Positions 37,720-47,148 are shown, counted from the first letter of the stretch. The stretch: DNA of 64,000 bases from Streptomyces sp. NBC_01716 (GCF_036248275.1 NZ_CP109181.1:2666001-2730000); one strand, 5' to 3'. Program-made: numbers and translations. The notes: generated by a model from the sequence alone, not told the origin.

Positions 37720-40158
37720 GTGAAAATCAATCGTCGCCTTGTCCTGCTGGTCACCGTGCCTCTCGTAGTGGCCGTCACCTTCGCGGTGCTGGCCCTCGCT
37801 CCCGCGACCCAACAGGCGCTCCAGGCCAACCGGCTCACGGCCATGGTCGATGTCGCCTCGTCCGTAAGCGAGTTGACCCACCATCTGCAACGTGAGCGAG
37901 CGTCCGCGACCGCACTGGTCTCCACACAAGGAGATACGGACGCGTTCCGCGAAAGTTCCAACGCGACGGACAAGAGTGTCGCCAAATTCCGTTCTCAGCG
38001 CGACAGCCTGTCGTCCGTACCGGGCAACGCGCAGCGCGCTCTGGACCGTATCGACCAATTCATCGAGGAATTGCCCTCCCTGCGCGCCCAGGTGCGCTCC
38101 GGAGGAAGCACTGTCACCGCGCTGACCTTCGGCTACCGGATCGTGATCGCCGACCTCATCGACTACCGCGACGGAATCGCGCAGGCCGACGGCGTGGACT
38201 CCGACGTGGCCGACCAGATCCGTGCCGCCGCCGCTCTGTCGCGGGCCTCCGAGCACATCGGCCAGCAGCAGGTCGCGGTGATGAGGGCGCAGGCCACGGG
38301 TGGCTTCACCCAGGCGTCCAAGCGGACCTTCGACGCCACCCGGCTCGGTTACACCGAGGCGACCGGCGTGCTCTTCGACCTGGGCCCGCAGCAGTGGCGG
38401 ACCTGGCTTGAGCGCACACTCTCGGGCCCGAAGGCCCTGGAGGCCCGGCGACTTGAGGACGAGGTGAGCCGCACAGCGGCGGACCAGGAACTCACCGTCA
38501 AGCCGGAGGAGTGGCAGAAGGCGTCGACCGACCGGCTGGATCTGCTGCGGTCGGTCGAGAGCCGTATCGACAGCTCCGTGCTCAACACGGTCACCGAGAC
38601 GCGCACCACGCTCGCCTGGCTGGCCGGCGGCGAGGTGACGCTGGTGCTGCTCACGCTCATCAGCGCCGTCGTCGTCGCCATCCGGCTCGGCCGCGTGATG
38701 ATCCGCCGCCTGCGGGATCTGCGCAACGCCGCACACGAGGTGGCCCACACGGGTCTGCCCCGGGTGATGACCGACCTGTCCCAGCCCGGGGCGCTCAGCG
38801 GTGCCACACCCGAGCAGGTCGCCGAACGGTCCGGCAACCCGGTGAAGACCACGGGTCTGGACGAGATCGGCGAGGTCGGTGAGGCGTTCAACGCCGTTCA
38901 CCACGAGGCCGTCCGACTGGCCGCCCAACAGGCCCACATCCACGAGCAGTTCGCCGAGACACTGGTCGGTGTCGCCCGCAGGGGCGCCCAGTTGACCACC
39001 GTCATGGTGTCCGAGCTCGACGCGGTGCAGCGCGACGAGGCCGACCCCGAGCGCATGAAGATCCTGTTCGCGCTCGACCACCTCGCCATCCGCATGGAGC
39101 GCAACACCAACAACCTGCTGGTGCTGGGCGGTTACGGCCACGGCCGGGTGCGGTCCGCGGACATCTCCTGCTCGACGGTGATCGTGGCCGCCGCGCAGCA
39201 GATCGAACGCTTCGACCGGGTCTCCCTCGGTGTCATCGAGTCCGGCATCGGCATCGCGGCGCGCGTGGTCCACGACGTCGCGCACATCCTGGCCGAGCTC
39301 CTCGACAACGCGACGCGCTTCTCGCCCCCGGACAAGCAGGTCGGGGTCGCGGTCTGGCGGCTGTGGGACCGGGCGGTCGTACAGATAGTCGACGAGGGCG
39401 TGGGCATCACCGCCGAGCGGCGCGCCACCCTCAACAAGGGTCTGCTGGAGCCGAAGTCGGGCATCGGCGACGTGCGTTCCATGGGTCTGCACGTGGTGGC
39501 ACGGCTCGCCGCCCGGCACGGCATCGTCGTCGAACTGCGCGACTCCTCAGGACCCGGCACGATCGCCGAGGTCACCCTCCCGGCCAATGTGCTGGCACCG
39601 GCTCCGAAGGAGACTGCGCCGCCCGTGCAGGGCGGGCCCGGGGAGCGTCCCGGTGTGCGGTACGAGGCACCGCGTCCGATCACCGCGCCCGGAAACATCG
39701 GCCGCAGGAAGACCACCGGCGCGGGCGACTACAGCCCGGCCGGTGCCGGGGCTGCCGACGGCAGCAACGGATCCCAGGGATCTCAGGGGTCCAACGGATC
39801 GACGGACTCGCGGAGTTCGGGGAGCGACACCAAGGGCAACCCCCAGGGCGACGAGCGCGAGCGCGCCAACAAGCCGTCCCAGCACCCCGTCCATGCCGAG
39901 CCGGTTCCCCGGATCGCCGGAGTCAGTTCCTCAGGGCTTCCACTGCGGCAGCGCAACACGCCGCAGCAGTGGCCCAAGCTGGGCAAGGGGCGCGACGGCG
40001 CCGACCAGCGATCCGGCGCGGCACCCAAATCACCGCGCCGCCGGGACTCCCGACAAGTCTCTGACGTCCTCGCGGCCTACGCACAGGGGATCAACAGGAG
40101 CACGAGCCACCGCGGGCGCTCCGCCACTGACGACGACACCCAACGGAGCAAAAAATGA
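37720..40158 (+). CDS. Nitrate/nitrite-sensor (NIT) domain histidine kinase-like protein, CvnA type
   Basis: 812 residues from GTG 37720 (KINRRLVLLVTVPL after the initiator), with GGAG 8 nt upstream. TM1 about 8-30, an extracellular helical NIT domain about 40-290, TM2 about 297-322, a HAMP-like region, then LFALDHLAIRMERNTNNLLVLGG with the candidate phospho-His454, and HATPase_c with N-box LAELLDNATRFSPP and G-boxes VDEGVGI and GLHVVARLAARHG. The last about 180 residues are disordered (Gly/Ser/Asn repeats GSQGSQGS, then basic). This is the first protein of Streptomyces conservons. It overlaps the roadblock gene by ATGA. No response regulator is adjacent. Confidence 0.92.
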   Translation: MKINRRLVLLVTVPLVVAVTFAVLALAPATQQALQANRLTAMVDVASSVSELTHHLQRERASATALVSTQGDTDAFRESSNATDKSVAKFRSQRDSLSSVPGNAQRALDRIDQFIEELPSLRAQVRSGGSTVTALTFGYRIVIADLIDYRDGIAQADGVDSDVADQIRAAAALSRASEHIGQQQVAVMRAQATGGFTQASKRTFDATRLGYTEATGVLFDLGPQQWRTWLERTLSGPKALEARRLEDEVSRTAADQELTVKPEEWQKASTDRLDLLRSVESRIDSSVLNTVTETRTTLAWLAGGEVTLVLLTLISAVVVAIRLGRVMIRRLRDLRNAAHEVAHTGLPRVMTDLSQPGALSGATPEQVAERSGNPVKTTGLDEIGEVGEAFNAVHHEAVRLAAQQAHIHEQFAETLVGVARRGAQLTTVMVSELDAVQRDEADPERMKILFALDHLAIRMERNTNNLLVLGGYGHGRVRSADISCSTVIVAAAQQIERFDRVSLGVIESGIGIAARVVHDVAHILAELLDNATRFSPPDKQVGVAVWRLWDRAVVQIVDEGVGITAERRATLNKGLLEPKSGIGDVRSMGLHVVARLAARHGIVVELRDSSGPGTIAEVTLPANVLAPAPKETAPPVQGGPGERPGVRYEAPRPITAPGNIGRRKTTGAGDYSPAGAGAADGSNGSQGSQGSNGSTDSRSSGSDTKGNPQGDERERANKPSQHPVHAEPVPRIAGVSSSGLPLRQRNTPQQWPKLGKGRDGADQRSGAAPKSPRRRDSRQVSDVLAAYAQGINRSTSHRGRSATDDDTQRSKK

Positions 40159-40565
40159 CGACCTCACCCACCGACCTGAGCTGGATCCTGAGCGGCTTCG
40201 CCGGACGCATCCCGGAGGTCACGCAGGCGATAGCCGTGTCCGTGGACGGACTGGCGCTGGCCTACACCGGGGTGGAGCGCGACGACGCCGACCGGTTGGC
40301 CGCCATCGCATCGGGAGTCGTCAACCTGCTCTCCGCGGCTGCCCAGTTGACCAACACCGATCCCGTCGAGCACAGCCTGACCGCCATGGAGGGCGGCTAC
40401 ATGTTCTCGATGGCCGTATCGAGCGGCGCGTCCCTGCTGGTGACGACCACCAGGGACGCGGACATCGGCGAGGTCAGCTACATGATGTCCGAACTGATCA
40501 ACCAGGTCGGCGATTCCCTGACCCCTCAGGTACGCGGCGACGTGAACGTCCAGCCCTCGCGCTGA
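40155..40565 (+). CDS. Roadblock/LC7 (MglB-like) protein, CvnB type
   Basis: 136 residues, one roadblock/LC7 domain: LSWILSGFAGRIPEVTQAIAVSVDGLALAYTG, then the long helix with DDADRLAAIASGVVNLL and the strand YMFSMAVSSGASLLVTTT. In conservons this protein follows the kinase-like gene and is thought to regulate the small GTPase CvnD. Here neither the DUF742 gene (CvnC) nor the GTPase gene (CvnD) follows; the next gene, 88 bp on, encodes a solute-binding lipoprotein. ATG overlaps the kinase stop. Confidence 0.92.
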   Translation: MTTSPTDLSWILSGFAGRIPEVTQAIAVSVDGLALAYTGVERDDADRLAAIASGVVNLLSAAAQLTNTDPVEHSLTAMEGGYMFSMAVSSGASLLVTTTRDADIGEVSYMMSELINQVGDSLTPQVRGDVNVQPSR

Positions 40566-40653
40566 CGTCCGGGTCGTCCAGCTCCATCGTCCGGTTCCTT
40601 TGCCGTACGTGCTTCTCCCGCCCGTTTTTCATTCCTCCCGATGAGAGCCCTCA

Positions 40654-41859
40654 ATGTTCTTCGACATAACCCTCCCGCGAGGCCGCCGCAGAGTCCGGCC
40701 GGTCGGCGCAGCCGCCATCGCACTCGGTCTGGCAGCCGTCACCGGGTGCAGCAGCGACAGCGGCGCCGGCGACGACACAGTGAAGATCGGCCTGGTGGCG
40801 TCGCTGTCAGGTACGTACGAGCCGGTGGGCACGGAGCTGCGCAAGGGCTTCGAGCTGTACCTGGCCACCCACGACAACAAGCTGGGCGGCCGGAAGGCCG
40901 AGCTGGTCGTGGCCGACGAGGGTGACGGTCCGCCCACCGCGGTCCCCGCGGCCACCAAGCTGATCAAGAAGGACAAGGTCGACGCGCTGACCGGTCTCGT
41001 CGGTGGTGGTTCGGTCAACGCGGTGCTGCCGCTGATCGACCAGGCGAAGATCCCGCTGCTCGGGTCGAACGCCCGCCCGCCGGTCAAGGACATGAAGTAC
41101 GTCTGGACGACGAGCTTCCTCTCCGACGAGCCGGGCAAGGCCATCGCCCCGTACATCAAGGAGAAGGTGGACGGCCCGGTCTACGCGATCGGCCCCGACT
41201 ACCAGGGTGGCTACGACGAACTGCGCGGTTTCACCGAGGAGTTCAAGCGGGTCGGCGGCAAGCTCGCGAACCCCGACGGCGAGACCAAGTGGACGCCGTT
41301 CCCGAAGACCACCAACTTCATGCCGTACTTCGCGGACATCGCGAAGACGGACGCGAAGGCGGTCTACTGCTTCTACGCCGGTAAGGCCGCGATCGACTTC
41401 GCCAAGCAGTACGCGCAGTCCGACGTCGCCGACCTGCCGCTCTACACGGCCTTCGTCACCGAGGGCAGCGTGCTCCAGGCGCAGGGCGACGCGGCGAAGG
41501 ACGTCTACTCGGTCCTGAACTACGCGGCCGACCTCGACAACGAGGCCAACCGTAAGTTCGCCGCCGACTGGACGGCCAAGCACGACACCCAGCCGACGAC
41601 CTACGCGATGGCCTCGTACGACGCGGCCGCCGTGCTGGACCAGGCGATCGCCGACGCCGGAGAGAAGGGCGAGGTGACGCCGGAGACCATCAACACCGCC
41701 ATCGGCGGCCTCGGCCAGATCGACAGCCCGCGCGGCGCCTGGGAGTTCGGCGAGAAGGCGCACTCGCCGGTGCAGCAGTGGTACCTGCGCCAGGTGCGCA
41801 AGGACGGTGACCAGCTGGCCAACGTCATGGTCCAGGACCTGGCGACGCTCGGCAGCTGA
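40654..41859 (+). CDS. Branched-chain amino acid/urea-type ABC transporter solute-binding lipoprotein
   Basis: 401 residues. Lipobox LAAVTGC puts the lipidated Cys at residue 32; the mature protein starts after it. Periplasmic-binding-fold I (Peripla_BP_5/6): KIGLVASLSGTYEPVGTELRKGFELYLA, DALTGLVGGGSVNAVLPLIDQAKIPLLG, YAIGPDYQGGYDELRGF. This is the LivK/amide/urea group; the ligand cannot be read from sequence. One base separates its stop from the permease ATG, so it is the first gene of the transporter operon. Confidence 0.92.
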   Translation: MFFDITLPRGRRRVRPVGAAAIALGLAAVTGCSSDSGAGDDTVKIGLVASLSGTYEPVGTELRKGFELYLATHDNKLGGRKAELVVADEGDGPPTAVPAATKLIKKDKVDALTGLVGGGSVNAVLPLIDQAKIPLLGSNARPPVKDMKYVWTTSFLSDEPGKAIAPYIKEKVDGPVYAIGPDYQGGYDELRGFTEEFKRVGGKLANPDGETKWTPFPKTTNFMPYFADIAKTDAKAVYCFYAGKAAIDFAKQYAQSDVADLPLYTAFVTEGSVLQAQGDAAKDVYSVLNYAADLDNEANRKFAADWTAKHDTQPTTYAMASYDAAAVLDQAIADAGEKGEVTPETINTAIGGLGQIDSPRGAWEFGEKAHSPVQQWYLRQVRKDGDQLANVMVQDLATLGS

Positions 41860-41860
41860 A

Positions 41861-43963
41861 ATGAATCTCCTTGATGCCCACTTTGTGCCGGCGATCGACG
41901 GGGTGGCCTACGGGCTGCTGCTGTTCGTCGTCGCCGCCGGCCTGAGTCTCGCCTTCGGCACCGCGGGCGTACTGAACCTTTCGCACGGCACGTTGTACGC
42001 GATCGGTGCCTATACCGGTGCCGAGTTGAGCGACGGGACCTGGGGCGGTCTCGCCGTCGGACTCGCGGCCGGAACCGCTGCGGCTGCCGCCGCAGGTGCC
42101 GGTCTGTCCGCGGCCACGATCCCCCTGGCCCGTCGTGGGCATCTCGCGCAAGCACTGCTGACGTTCGGACTGGCCCTGATCGGTGGCAATCTGCTCATCG
42201 AGTTCTTCGGGGCCGACGAACTTCCGGTACGCGTCCCCGAGGCGCTCGACTCCTCGGTGACGCTGCTGGGCCACCGGTACCCCGCGTACCGGCTCTGCTT
42301 CATCCTCATGGCCGTGCTGCTCGCGGCGTTCGGTACGTGGGTGCTCACCCGCACCCGGGTGGGGGCGGCCGTACGGGCCTCCGCCGACGACCCGCAGATG
42401 CTGGCCACCACCGGGCACAGCCCGCGCGCGGTGCACACCGGGGTCCTGGCCGCCGCGGGTGCGCTGGCCGGGGCCGCCGGAGTGCTCGGCGCGCCGATCA
42501 TCGGGCCGGGGGCCGGCACCGCCGACACGGTGCTGATGCTCTCCCTCGTCGTGGTCGTGCTCGGCGGGCTGCGGTCGCTGTGGATGACGCTGTTCGCGGC
42601 GATCGCGGTCGGCGAGGTGCAGACGCTCGGTGTCTCCCTCGCGCCGGACTGGGCGCCGTACCTGCTGTTCGCGGCCATGGCCGCCGTGCTGATCCTGCGG
42701 TCCCAGTTCACCGAGCCGGCGACGGCGGGGGCGCACGGCGGCGGGGACAGCGGCTCCGACCCGGTGGAGTGGCTGCGGCGACGGCTCTCCGCCTCGTTCT
42801 CGGGGCGGCGGGGTGACGGCGCGGAGAAGGCGGCCGGGAAGGGTGCGAAGGCGCCTGCCGGTGCCGTCTCCGACAGGCGGGAGCCCGTACCGCCCGCGAG
42901 CGGCGGGCCGTTGGCGCGGCTGCTCCGCGGCGGTCCCGACGACGGCGGCCTCGCCGCGCGGGGCCGCCGGGCCGCGCCACTCCTCGCTCTGCTCGTCCTG
43001 CTCGTCGCTCTGCCGACGCTGCTCGACGCGTACTCCCTCTCGCTGGCCGGCTCCGCGCTGGCTCTCGGGCTGCTGGCGATCAGCGTCGGCATCCTGACCG
43101 GCTACGCCGGGCTGCCGACCCTCGGCCAGACCGCGCCGTTCGCCGTCGGCGCGTACGCCACCGCGAATCTCGCCGACGCCGGCTGGACGGCGGGTCCGGT
43201 CCAGATCGTCGTCGCGGCGATCGCCGCCGCGCTGTTCTCGCTGGTGACGGGGCCCGCGGTGATCCGGGCCCGGGGGACCACGGTCCTGATGATCACGCTC
43301 GCGATCGGCGAGCTGGCCAGTGCGGCGATCAACCAGCTCAAGTCCGTCACCGGCGGCGCCGACGGTCTCGTCGGCTTCCCGCCCACGCAGGCGCTGTTCG
43401 GCGGGGAGGGGATGGTCGATGAGGACGAGGTCTACAACTACGCGCTCGTCGTCGCGGTCGTCGCCGTCGTCGTGACCGTGCTCGTCCTGCGCTCGCCCGC
43501 CGGCAAGCTGCTGACCGGCACCCGTAACGCCGAGGCGCGGATGCGCGCGTCCGGCCACCCGGTGGGGCGCTATCTGCTCATCGCGCACATCGGCGCGGGG
43601 GCGCTGGCCGGGATCGGCGGCTCGCTGATGGTCACCGTCCAGCAGTACCTCTCCCCCGCCGACGTCGGCTTCGAGATCGCCGCGTTCGCGCTGCTTGCCG
43701 CCGTCATCGGCGGCAGCACGTCCGTGATCGGCGCCATGCTCGGCGCCGGACTCATCGTCTTCACCCGTGACTGGGTGGCCAGTTCATGGCCGGGCCACGG
43801 ACCGCTGCTGCTCGGCACGCTGTTCGTCGCCGCCGTGTATCTGCTGCCGCGCGGTCTGGCCGGGCTGCGCGTCGGGTCCGGTCCCGGCGGGCGGCGAGCG
43901 GCGAAGGCCGATCAACTCCCGCCCGACCACAACAGCGTTCCGGCCGGGAAGGTCGCCCCATGA
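41861..43963 (+). CDS. Fused LivH-LivM-type ABC permease
   Basis: 700 residues with two permease domains. The first (about 1-290) resembles LivH/UrtB (AYGLLLFVVAAGLSLAFGTAGVLNLSHG near the start). A charged Gly/Ala/Arg linker of about 90 residues (about 290-380) follows. The second (about 385-690) resembles LivM/UrtC (LAISVGILTGYAGLPTLGQTAPFAVGAYA and GTRNAEARMRASGHPVGRYLL). ATG 41861 directly follows the lipoprotein stop; its own stop overlaps the next ATG by ATGA. A single chain thus replaces the usual heterodimer. No frameshift is seen, so the fusion is natural. Confidence 0.93.
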   Translation: MNLLDAHFVPAIDGVAYGLLLFVVAAGLSLAFGTAGVLNLSHGTLYAIGAYTGAELSDGTWGGLAVGLAAGTAAAAAAGAGLSAATIPLARRGHLAQALLTFGLALIGGNLLIEFFGADELPVRVPEALDSSVTLLGHRYPAYRLCFILMAVLLAAFGTWVLTRTRVGAAVRASADDPQMLATTGHSPRAVHTGVLAAAGALAGAAGVLGAPIIGPGAGTADTVLMLSLVVVVLGGLRSLWMTLFAAIAVGEVQTLGVSLAPDWAPYLLFAAMAAVLILRSQFTEPATAGAHGGGDSGSDPVEWLRRRLSASFSGRRGDGAEKAAGKGAKAPAGAVSDRREPVPPASGGPLARLLRGGPDDGGLAARGRRAAPLLALLVLLVALPTLLDAYSLSLAGSALALGLLAISVGILTGYAGLPTLGQTAPFAVGAYATANLADAGWTAGPVQIVVAAIAAALFSLVTGPAVIRARGTTVLMITLAIGELASAAINQLKSVTGGADGLVGFPPTQALFGGEGMVDEDEVYNYALVVAVVAVVVTVLVLRSPAGKLLTGTRNAEARMRASGHPVGRYLLIAHIGAGALAGIGGSLMVTVQQYLSPADVGFEIAAFALLAAVIGGSTSVIGAMLGAGLIVFTRDWVASSWPGHGPLLLGTLFVAAVYLLPRGLAGLRVGSGPGGRRAAKADQLPPDHNSVPAGKVAP

Positions 43964-44802
43964 CAGCCACTACCGCACCATCCGGCGCACCGTCCACGGC
44001 GCCTGTGCTGGACCTGAGGAACCTCACCAGGCGGTACGGGAGCCTCACCGCCGTCGACGACGTCAGCCTCCGGCTGCCGCCCGGGGCGCGGCACGCCGTC
44101 ATCGGTCCCAACGGCGCGGGCAAGACCACCCTGCTGAACCTCATCGCAGGTACCGACCGCCCCGACCACGGCACCATCGCCCTGGGCGGCGCCGACATCA
44201 CCCGTACGGCCACCGCCAGACGGAGCGGTCTCGGTATCGCCCGCAGCTTCCAGCAGCCCTCCGTCATCGGTGAGTTGTCGGTGCTGGACAACATCGTGCT
44301 GGCCGGCTGGCGGCACCATCCGCTGCGCCGGGGCGCGTGGTGGCGGCCCTCCCGCTACCGGAAGCACGCCGAGTCCGCCACCCGGCACCTGGAGGCCGTG
44401 GGCCTCGCCGGCTCCGCCGCCCGGCCCGCCGCCGACCTGTCCCACGGGCAGCGCCGCATGCTCGACCTCGCGGCGGCCCTCGCGGGCGACCCGCGTCTGC
44501 TGCTGCTCGACGAGCCCGCGGCCGGGCTGACCGACGGCGACATCGGGCGGCTGCTCACGATCCTGGGCGGCCTGCCTTCGAGCGTCGCCATCATCCTGGT
44601 GGAGCACCATGTCGAGGTCGTCGCCGAACTCGCCGAAACGGTGACGGTGCTGGCGGCCGGACGGGTCCTGATCACCGGGCCGACCAAGGAGGCGCTGGCC
44701 CACCCCGAGGTACGCGACGCGTACCACGCCACCGCGGCCGGCGCCGCCGCCCCTGACGCCGCGTCCGACGGCGTCCGAGACACAGCGGAAGCGAGAGGGT
44801 GA
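43960..44802 (+). CDS. ABC transporter ATP-binding protein, LivG type
   Basis: 280 residues from ATG 43960 with GGGAAGG upstream. Walker A IGPNGAGKTTLLN, Q-loop FQQPSV, signature LSHGQRRMLDLAAAL, Walker B LLLLDEPAAGL and H-loop VEHHVEVV are complete. The signature is HGQRR rather than SGGQ, as in other LivG proteins. A short Ala/Thr-rich extension precedes and follows the domain. Confidence 0.94.
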   Translation: MTATTAPSGAPSTAPVLDLRNLTRRYGSLTAVDDVSLRLPPGARHAVIGPNGAGKTTLLNLIAGTDRPDHGTIALGGADITRTATARRSGLGIARSFQQPSVIGELSVLDNIVLAGWRHHPLRRGAWWRPSRYRKHAESATRHLEAVGLAGSAARPAADLSHGQRRMLDLAAALAGDPRLLLLDEPAAGLTDGDIGRLLTILGGLPSSVAIILVEHHVEVVAELAETVTVLAAGRVLITGPTKEALAHPEVRDAYHATAAGAAAPDAASDGVRDTAEARG

Positions 44803-44813
44803 GGCGACCACCG

Positions 44814-45551
44814 ATGCTGGAACTCACCGGTCTGACGGCGGGCTACCACGGCGGCACCGTCCTGCACGACCTCGACCTGACCGTCCCCGCCGGCTCCGTC
44901 CACGCGATCGTGGGCCACAACGGAGCGGGCAAGACCACCCTGGTCCACACCGTGGCGGGGTTCATCCGCCCCTCCGCGGGCTCGGTGCGGCTGAACGGAC
45001 AGGAGATGACCGGTCAGCCCGCGCACAAGGTGGCGCGTGCCGGGATCGGTCTCGTACCGCAGGGCCGCCGGGTCTTCGCCGGGCTCACCGTCGCGGAGCA
45101 TCTGCGCCTCTCCTACCGCCCGCCGGGCCGCGGCGACACGACCAGGCCCAGCCGGTGGACCCCGGAGCGCGTCCTGGAGCTGCTGCCCCGGCTGGGTGAG
45201 CGCCGGGGCAACCGGGGTACGGATCTGTCCGGCGGCGAGCAGCAGATGCTCGCCCTGGCCCGCGCGCTGCTCGGTTCGCCGAGCGTGCTGCTGCTGGACG
45301 AGCCCACGGAGGGGCTCGCGCCGCTGCTGGTCAAGCAGGTCTACGAGTTGGTCGGCACGCTGGCTGACGAGGGGATCGCCGTGCTGCTGGTCTCGCCGAG
45401 CCCGGCACAGGCCGCCGAGTGCGCCCGTACGGTCACGGTCCTCACGTCGGGACGGGTGACCCTGCGGGTGGACGGCGCCGACGCCAGGACCGATCCGACG
45501 GCGCTGCACGAGGCGCTTGAGCTGACTCCGGTGCGGGGCGCGGCGCGCTGA
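44814..45551 (+). CDS. ABC transporter ATP-binding protein, LivF type
   Basis: 245 residues from ATG 44814 (MLELTGLTAGYHGG), the normal family N-terminus; GTG 44799 overlapping the LivG stop is an alternative adding five residues. Walker A VGHNGAGKTTLVH, VPQGRRVFAGLTVAEHL (LivF-type Q-loop), signature LSGGEQQMLALARAL and Walker B VLLLDEPTEGLAP. The H-loop His is not obvious: the expected place reads VSPSPAQAAECA, so the LivG subunit may supply the better-formed site. Last gene of the transporter operon. Confidence 0.93.
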   Translation: MLELTGLTAGYHGGTVLHDLDLTVPAGSVHAIVGHNGAGKTTLVHTVAGFIRPSAGSVRLNGQEMTGQPAHKVARAGIGLVPQGRRVFAGLTVAEHLRLSYRPPGRGDTTRPSRWTPERVLELLPRLGERRGNRGTDLSGGEQQMLALARALLGSPSVLLLDEPTEGLAPLLVKQVYELVGTLADEGIAVLLVSPSPAQAAECARTVTVLTSGRVTLRVDGADARTDPTALHEALELTPVRGAAR

Positions 45552-45564
45552 ATCACGTACGCCG

Positions 45565-45604
45565 AAGCGCCGGGCGGGCCGCATGTGCGGCCCGCCCGGC
45601 GCTT
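45565..45604. terminator. Bidirectional hairpin between the transporter operon and the monooxygenase gene
   Basis: Perfect 19-bp arms beginning AAGCGCCGGGCGGGC, centre TG, followed by a short T-run on the plus strand (CTTTCTG). It lies 13 bp after the LivF stop and 34 bp after the convergent monooxygenase stop. Confidence 0.92.
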
Positions 45605-45638
45605 TCTGACGTCGCATCAGGTGCCGGTCGGGCCGCCG

Positions 45639-46856
45639 CTACGGGCGCTTGAGGCTGTGGCCTCCGAAGCCGCTGCTGCGGTCGGAGCCGCTGTTCTGGC
45701 CCTGCCACCACGTCTCGAAGCCCGCCTTGTCCATGGCGCTCCAGTCCGGGGTGTTCTCGACCTGGGCACTGCCCATCCTGCGGGCCAGCGCCACCATGGC
45801 GGAGCCGACGGCGCCACGGCTGATGTCGTACGACTCCAGGACCTCCTTCCAGCTCCCCCCGGCCACCACGGCGGCCTCAAGGGCCGTGGCGTCCTGGAGC
45901 GCCTTCACGCTGCCGGCGCCGATGTGCGGCCGGGCGACGCTGGCGGCGTCACCGACGAGCAGCATCTGGCCCGAGGTGTAGTGCGGCACCTCAAGGTCGT
46001 AGATGGGCTGGATGAACGTGGTCTCGGCGGGCGTACGCAGCACCCTGGCCGCCCAGTAGGGCGGGAAGTTGTCCGCCACGAGGGCCCTCAGGTGCGCGGT
46101 GAGCTCCGAGTTGAGCCGGCCGGGCGGCAGAGAGGTCGGTGTCCTGAGGTCCGGGTGAAGACCCTCGGACTCCGGCGGGGAGGTGTAGAGGACCCAGTTG
46201 AGCCGGTGGCCGCCGACGCCGTCGGGGATGCGGTAGATCATGCAGTGGCCGCCGGGGAAGACGACGTTGTGCGCGTCGTTGCCGTCGGAGGGGAGATCGG
46301 CGACATCGGCGGAGGTGCCGCGCCAGCCGATGTAACCGGCGTACGACGCCTCGCGGCCGGGGAACATGGCTTCGCGCACGACGGAGCGGTATCCGTCGGC
46401 GCCGACCACCGCGTCGAAACGTTCCTTCGTTCCATCAGCGAGCCGCAGGGTCACACCGTCCGAATCGGGCTCCACCTCGCTGACAAGCGCACCCGAGCGA
46501 TAGGTGACCTCCTCGGGCACCCGGCGCCTCAACTCGCTCCAGAGGGAGCCCCAGTTGTAGGCGCGGAACGGGAACGGCTGCTCGCCGATGGCCCGTCCGT
46601 ACTCCGACTCGCCGTCCCGCACGGTCCACACGCGGCGGGTCAGCGGCGCCCACGGCATCTCGGGCGCCACGTATCCGGCGCTCTCCAGCTCCGTGTACCG
46701 GTCGTTGTGGAGGGCTATTCCGACACCCCTGTCACGGAGTCCGGCGTCGGCCCGTTCGAAGACGGTGACCTTGTCGGCTCCGCCACGAGACACGGCCAGA
46801 GCCGTGGCACACCCCGCTATGCTGCCGCCGACCACGGCGACGTTGCCTCCACGCAT
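45639..46856 (-). CDS. FAD-dependent monooxygenase (PHBH fold)
   Basis: 405 residues from ATG 46856 with GGAG upstream. FAD motifs are complete: N-terminal VAVVGGSIAGCATALAV, the DG motif in FDAVVGADGYRSVVR and the GD motif in MLLVGDAASVARPHIGAGSVKALQDA. The sequence SYAGYIGWRGT resembles 2,6-dihydroxypyridine hydroxylase-like flavoproteins that hydroxylate N-heteroaromatics. It is monocistronic, flanked by hairpins, and no pathway partner is adjacent, so the substrate stays open. Confidence 0.88.
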   Translation of the reverse strand: MRGGNVAVVGGSIAGCATALAVSRGGADKVTVFERADAGLRDRGVGIALHNDRYTELESAGYVAPEMPWAPLTRRVWTVRDGESEYGRAIGEQPFPFRAYNWGSLWSELRRRVPEEVTYRSGALVSEVEPDSDGVTLRLADGTKERFDAVVGADGYRSVVREAMFPGREASYAGYIGWRGTSADVADLPSDGNDAHNVVFPGGHCMIYRIPDGVGGHRLNWVLYTSPPESEGLHPDLRTPTSLPPGRLNSELTAHLRALVADNFPPYWAARVLRTPAETTFIQPIYDLEVPHYTSGQMLLVGDAASVARPHIGAGSVKALQDATALEAAVVAGGSWKEVLESYDISRGAVGSAMVALARRMGSAQVENTPDWSAMDKAGFETWWQGQNSGSDRSSGFGGHSLKRP

Positions 46857-47105
46857 ACCTTTTCTCCACTCTTTTGAAGTTGTTGGTGCTGCTGGTGGTG
46901 ACACTGGGGAGAAATCCTATTCGAGTGGCGTAGGTGTTTACGTTGCCGAGGGGGCACGGAATTGCGATGCTCGACACGTGCCGGGACAGCGCAAGCGCAG
47001 AAGAAGCCGGGAGCGGCAACGGGGCCCCTCGGAAGCCGAGTTGGGGCCGGGGCGCTGGGCGGTGGTGTTCGAGACCGCCGACGAGGCGCCCCGCGTGCCG
47101 GGGCG

Positions 47106-47137
47106 GACGGGCCGCCGCCGAGCGGCGGCGGCCCGTC
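47106..47137 (-). terminator. Hairpin after the GH97 gene
   Basis: A perfect 15-bp stem starting GACGGGCCGCCG with a minimal AG centre, 12 bp past the GH97 stop on the leftward transcript. Confidence 0.9.
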
Positions 47138-47148
47138 GGGAACTGCCC

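Noticed and set aside
37627..39519. 630-codon minus-strand ORF opposite the NIT-domain kinase
   Set aside because: Antisense to a protein with clear membrane helices and HATPase motifs.
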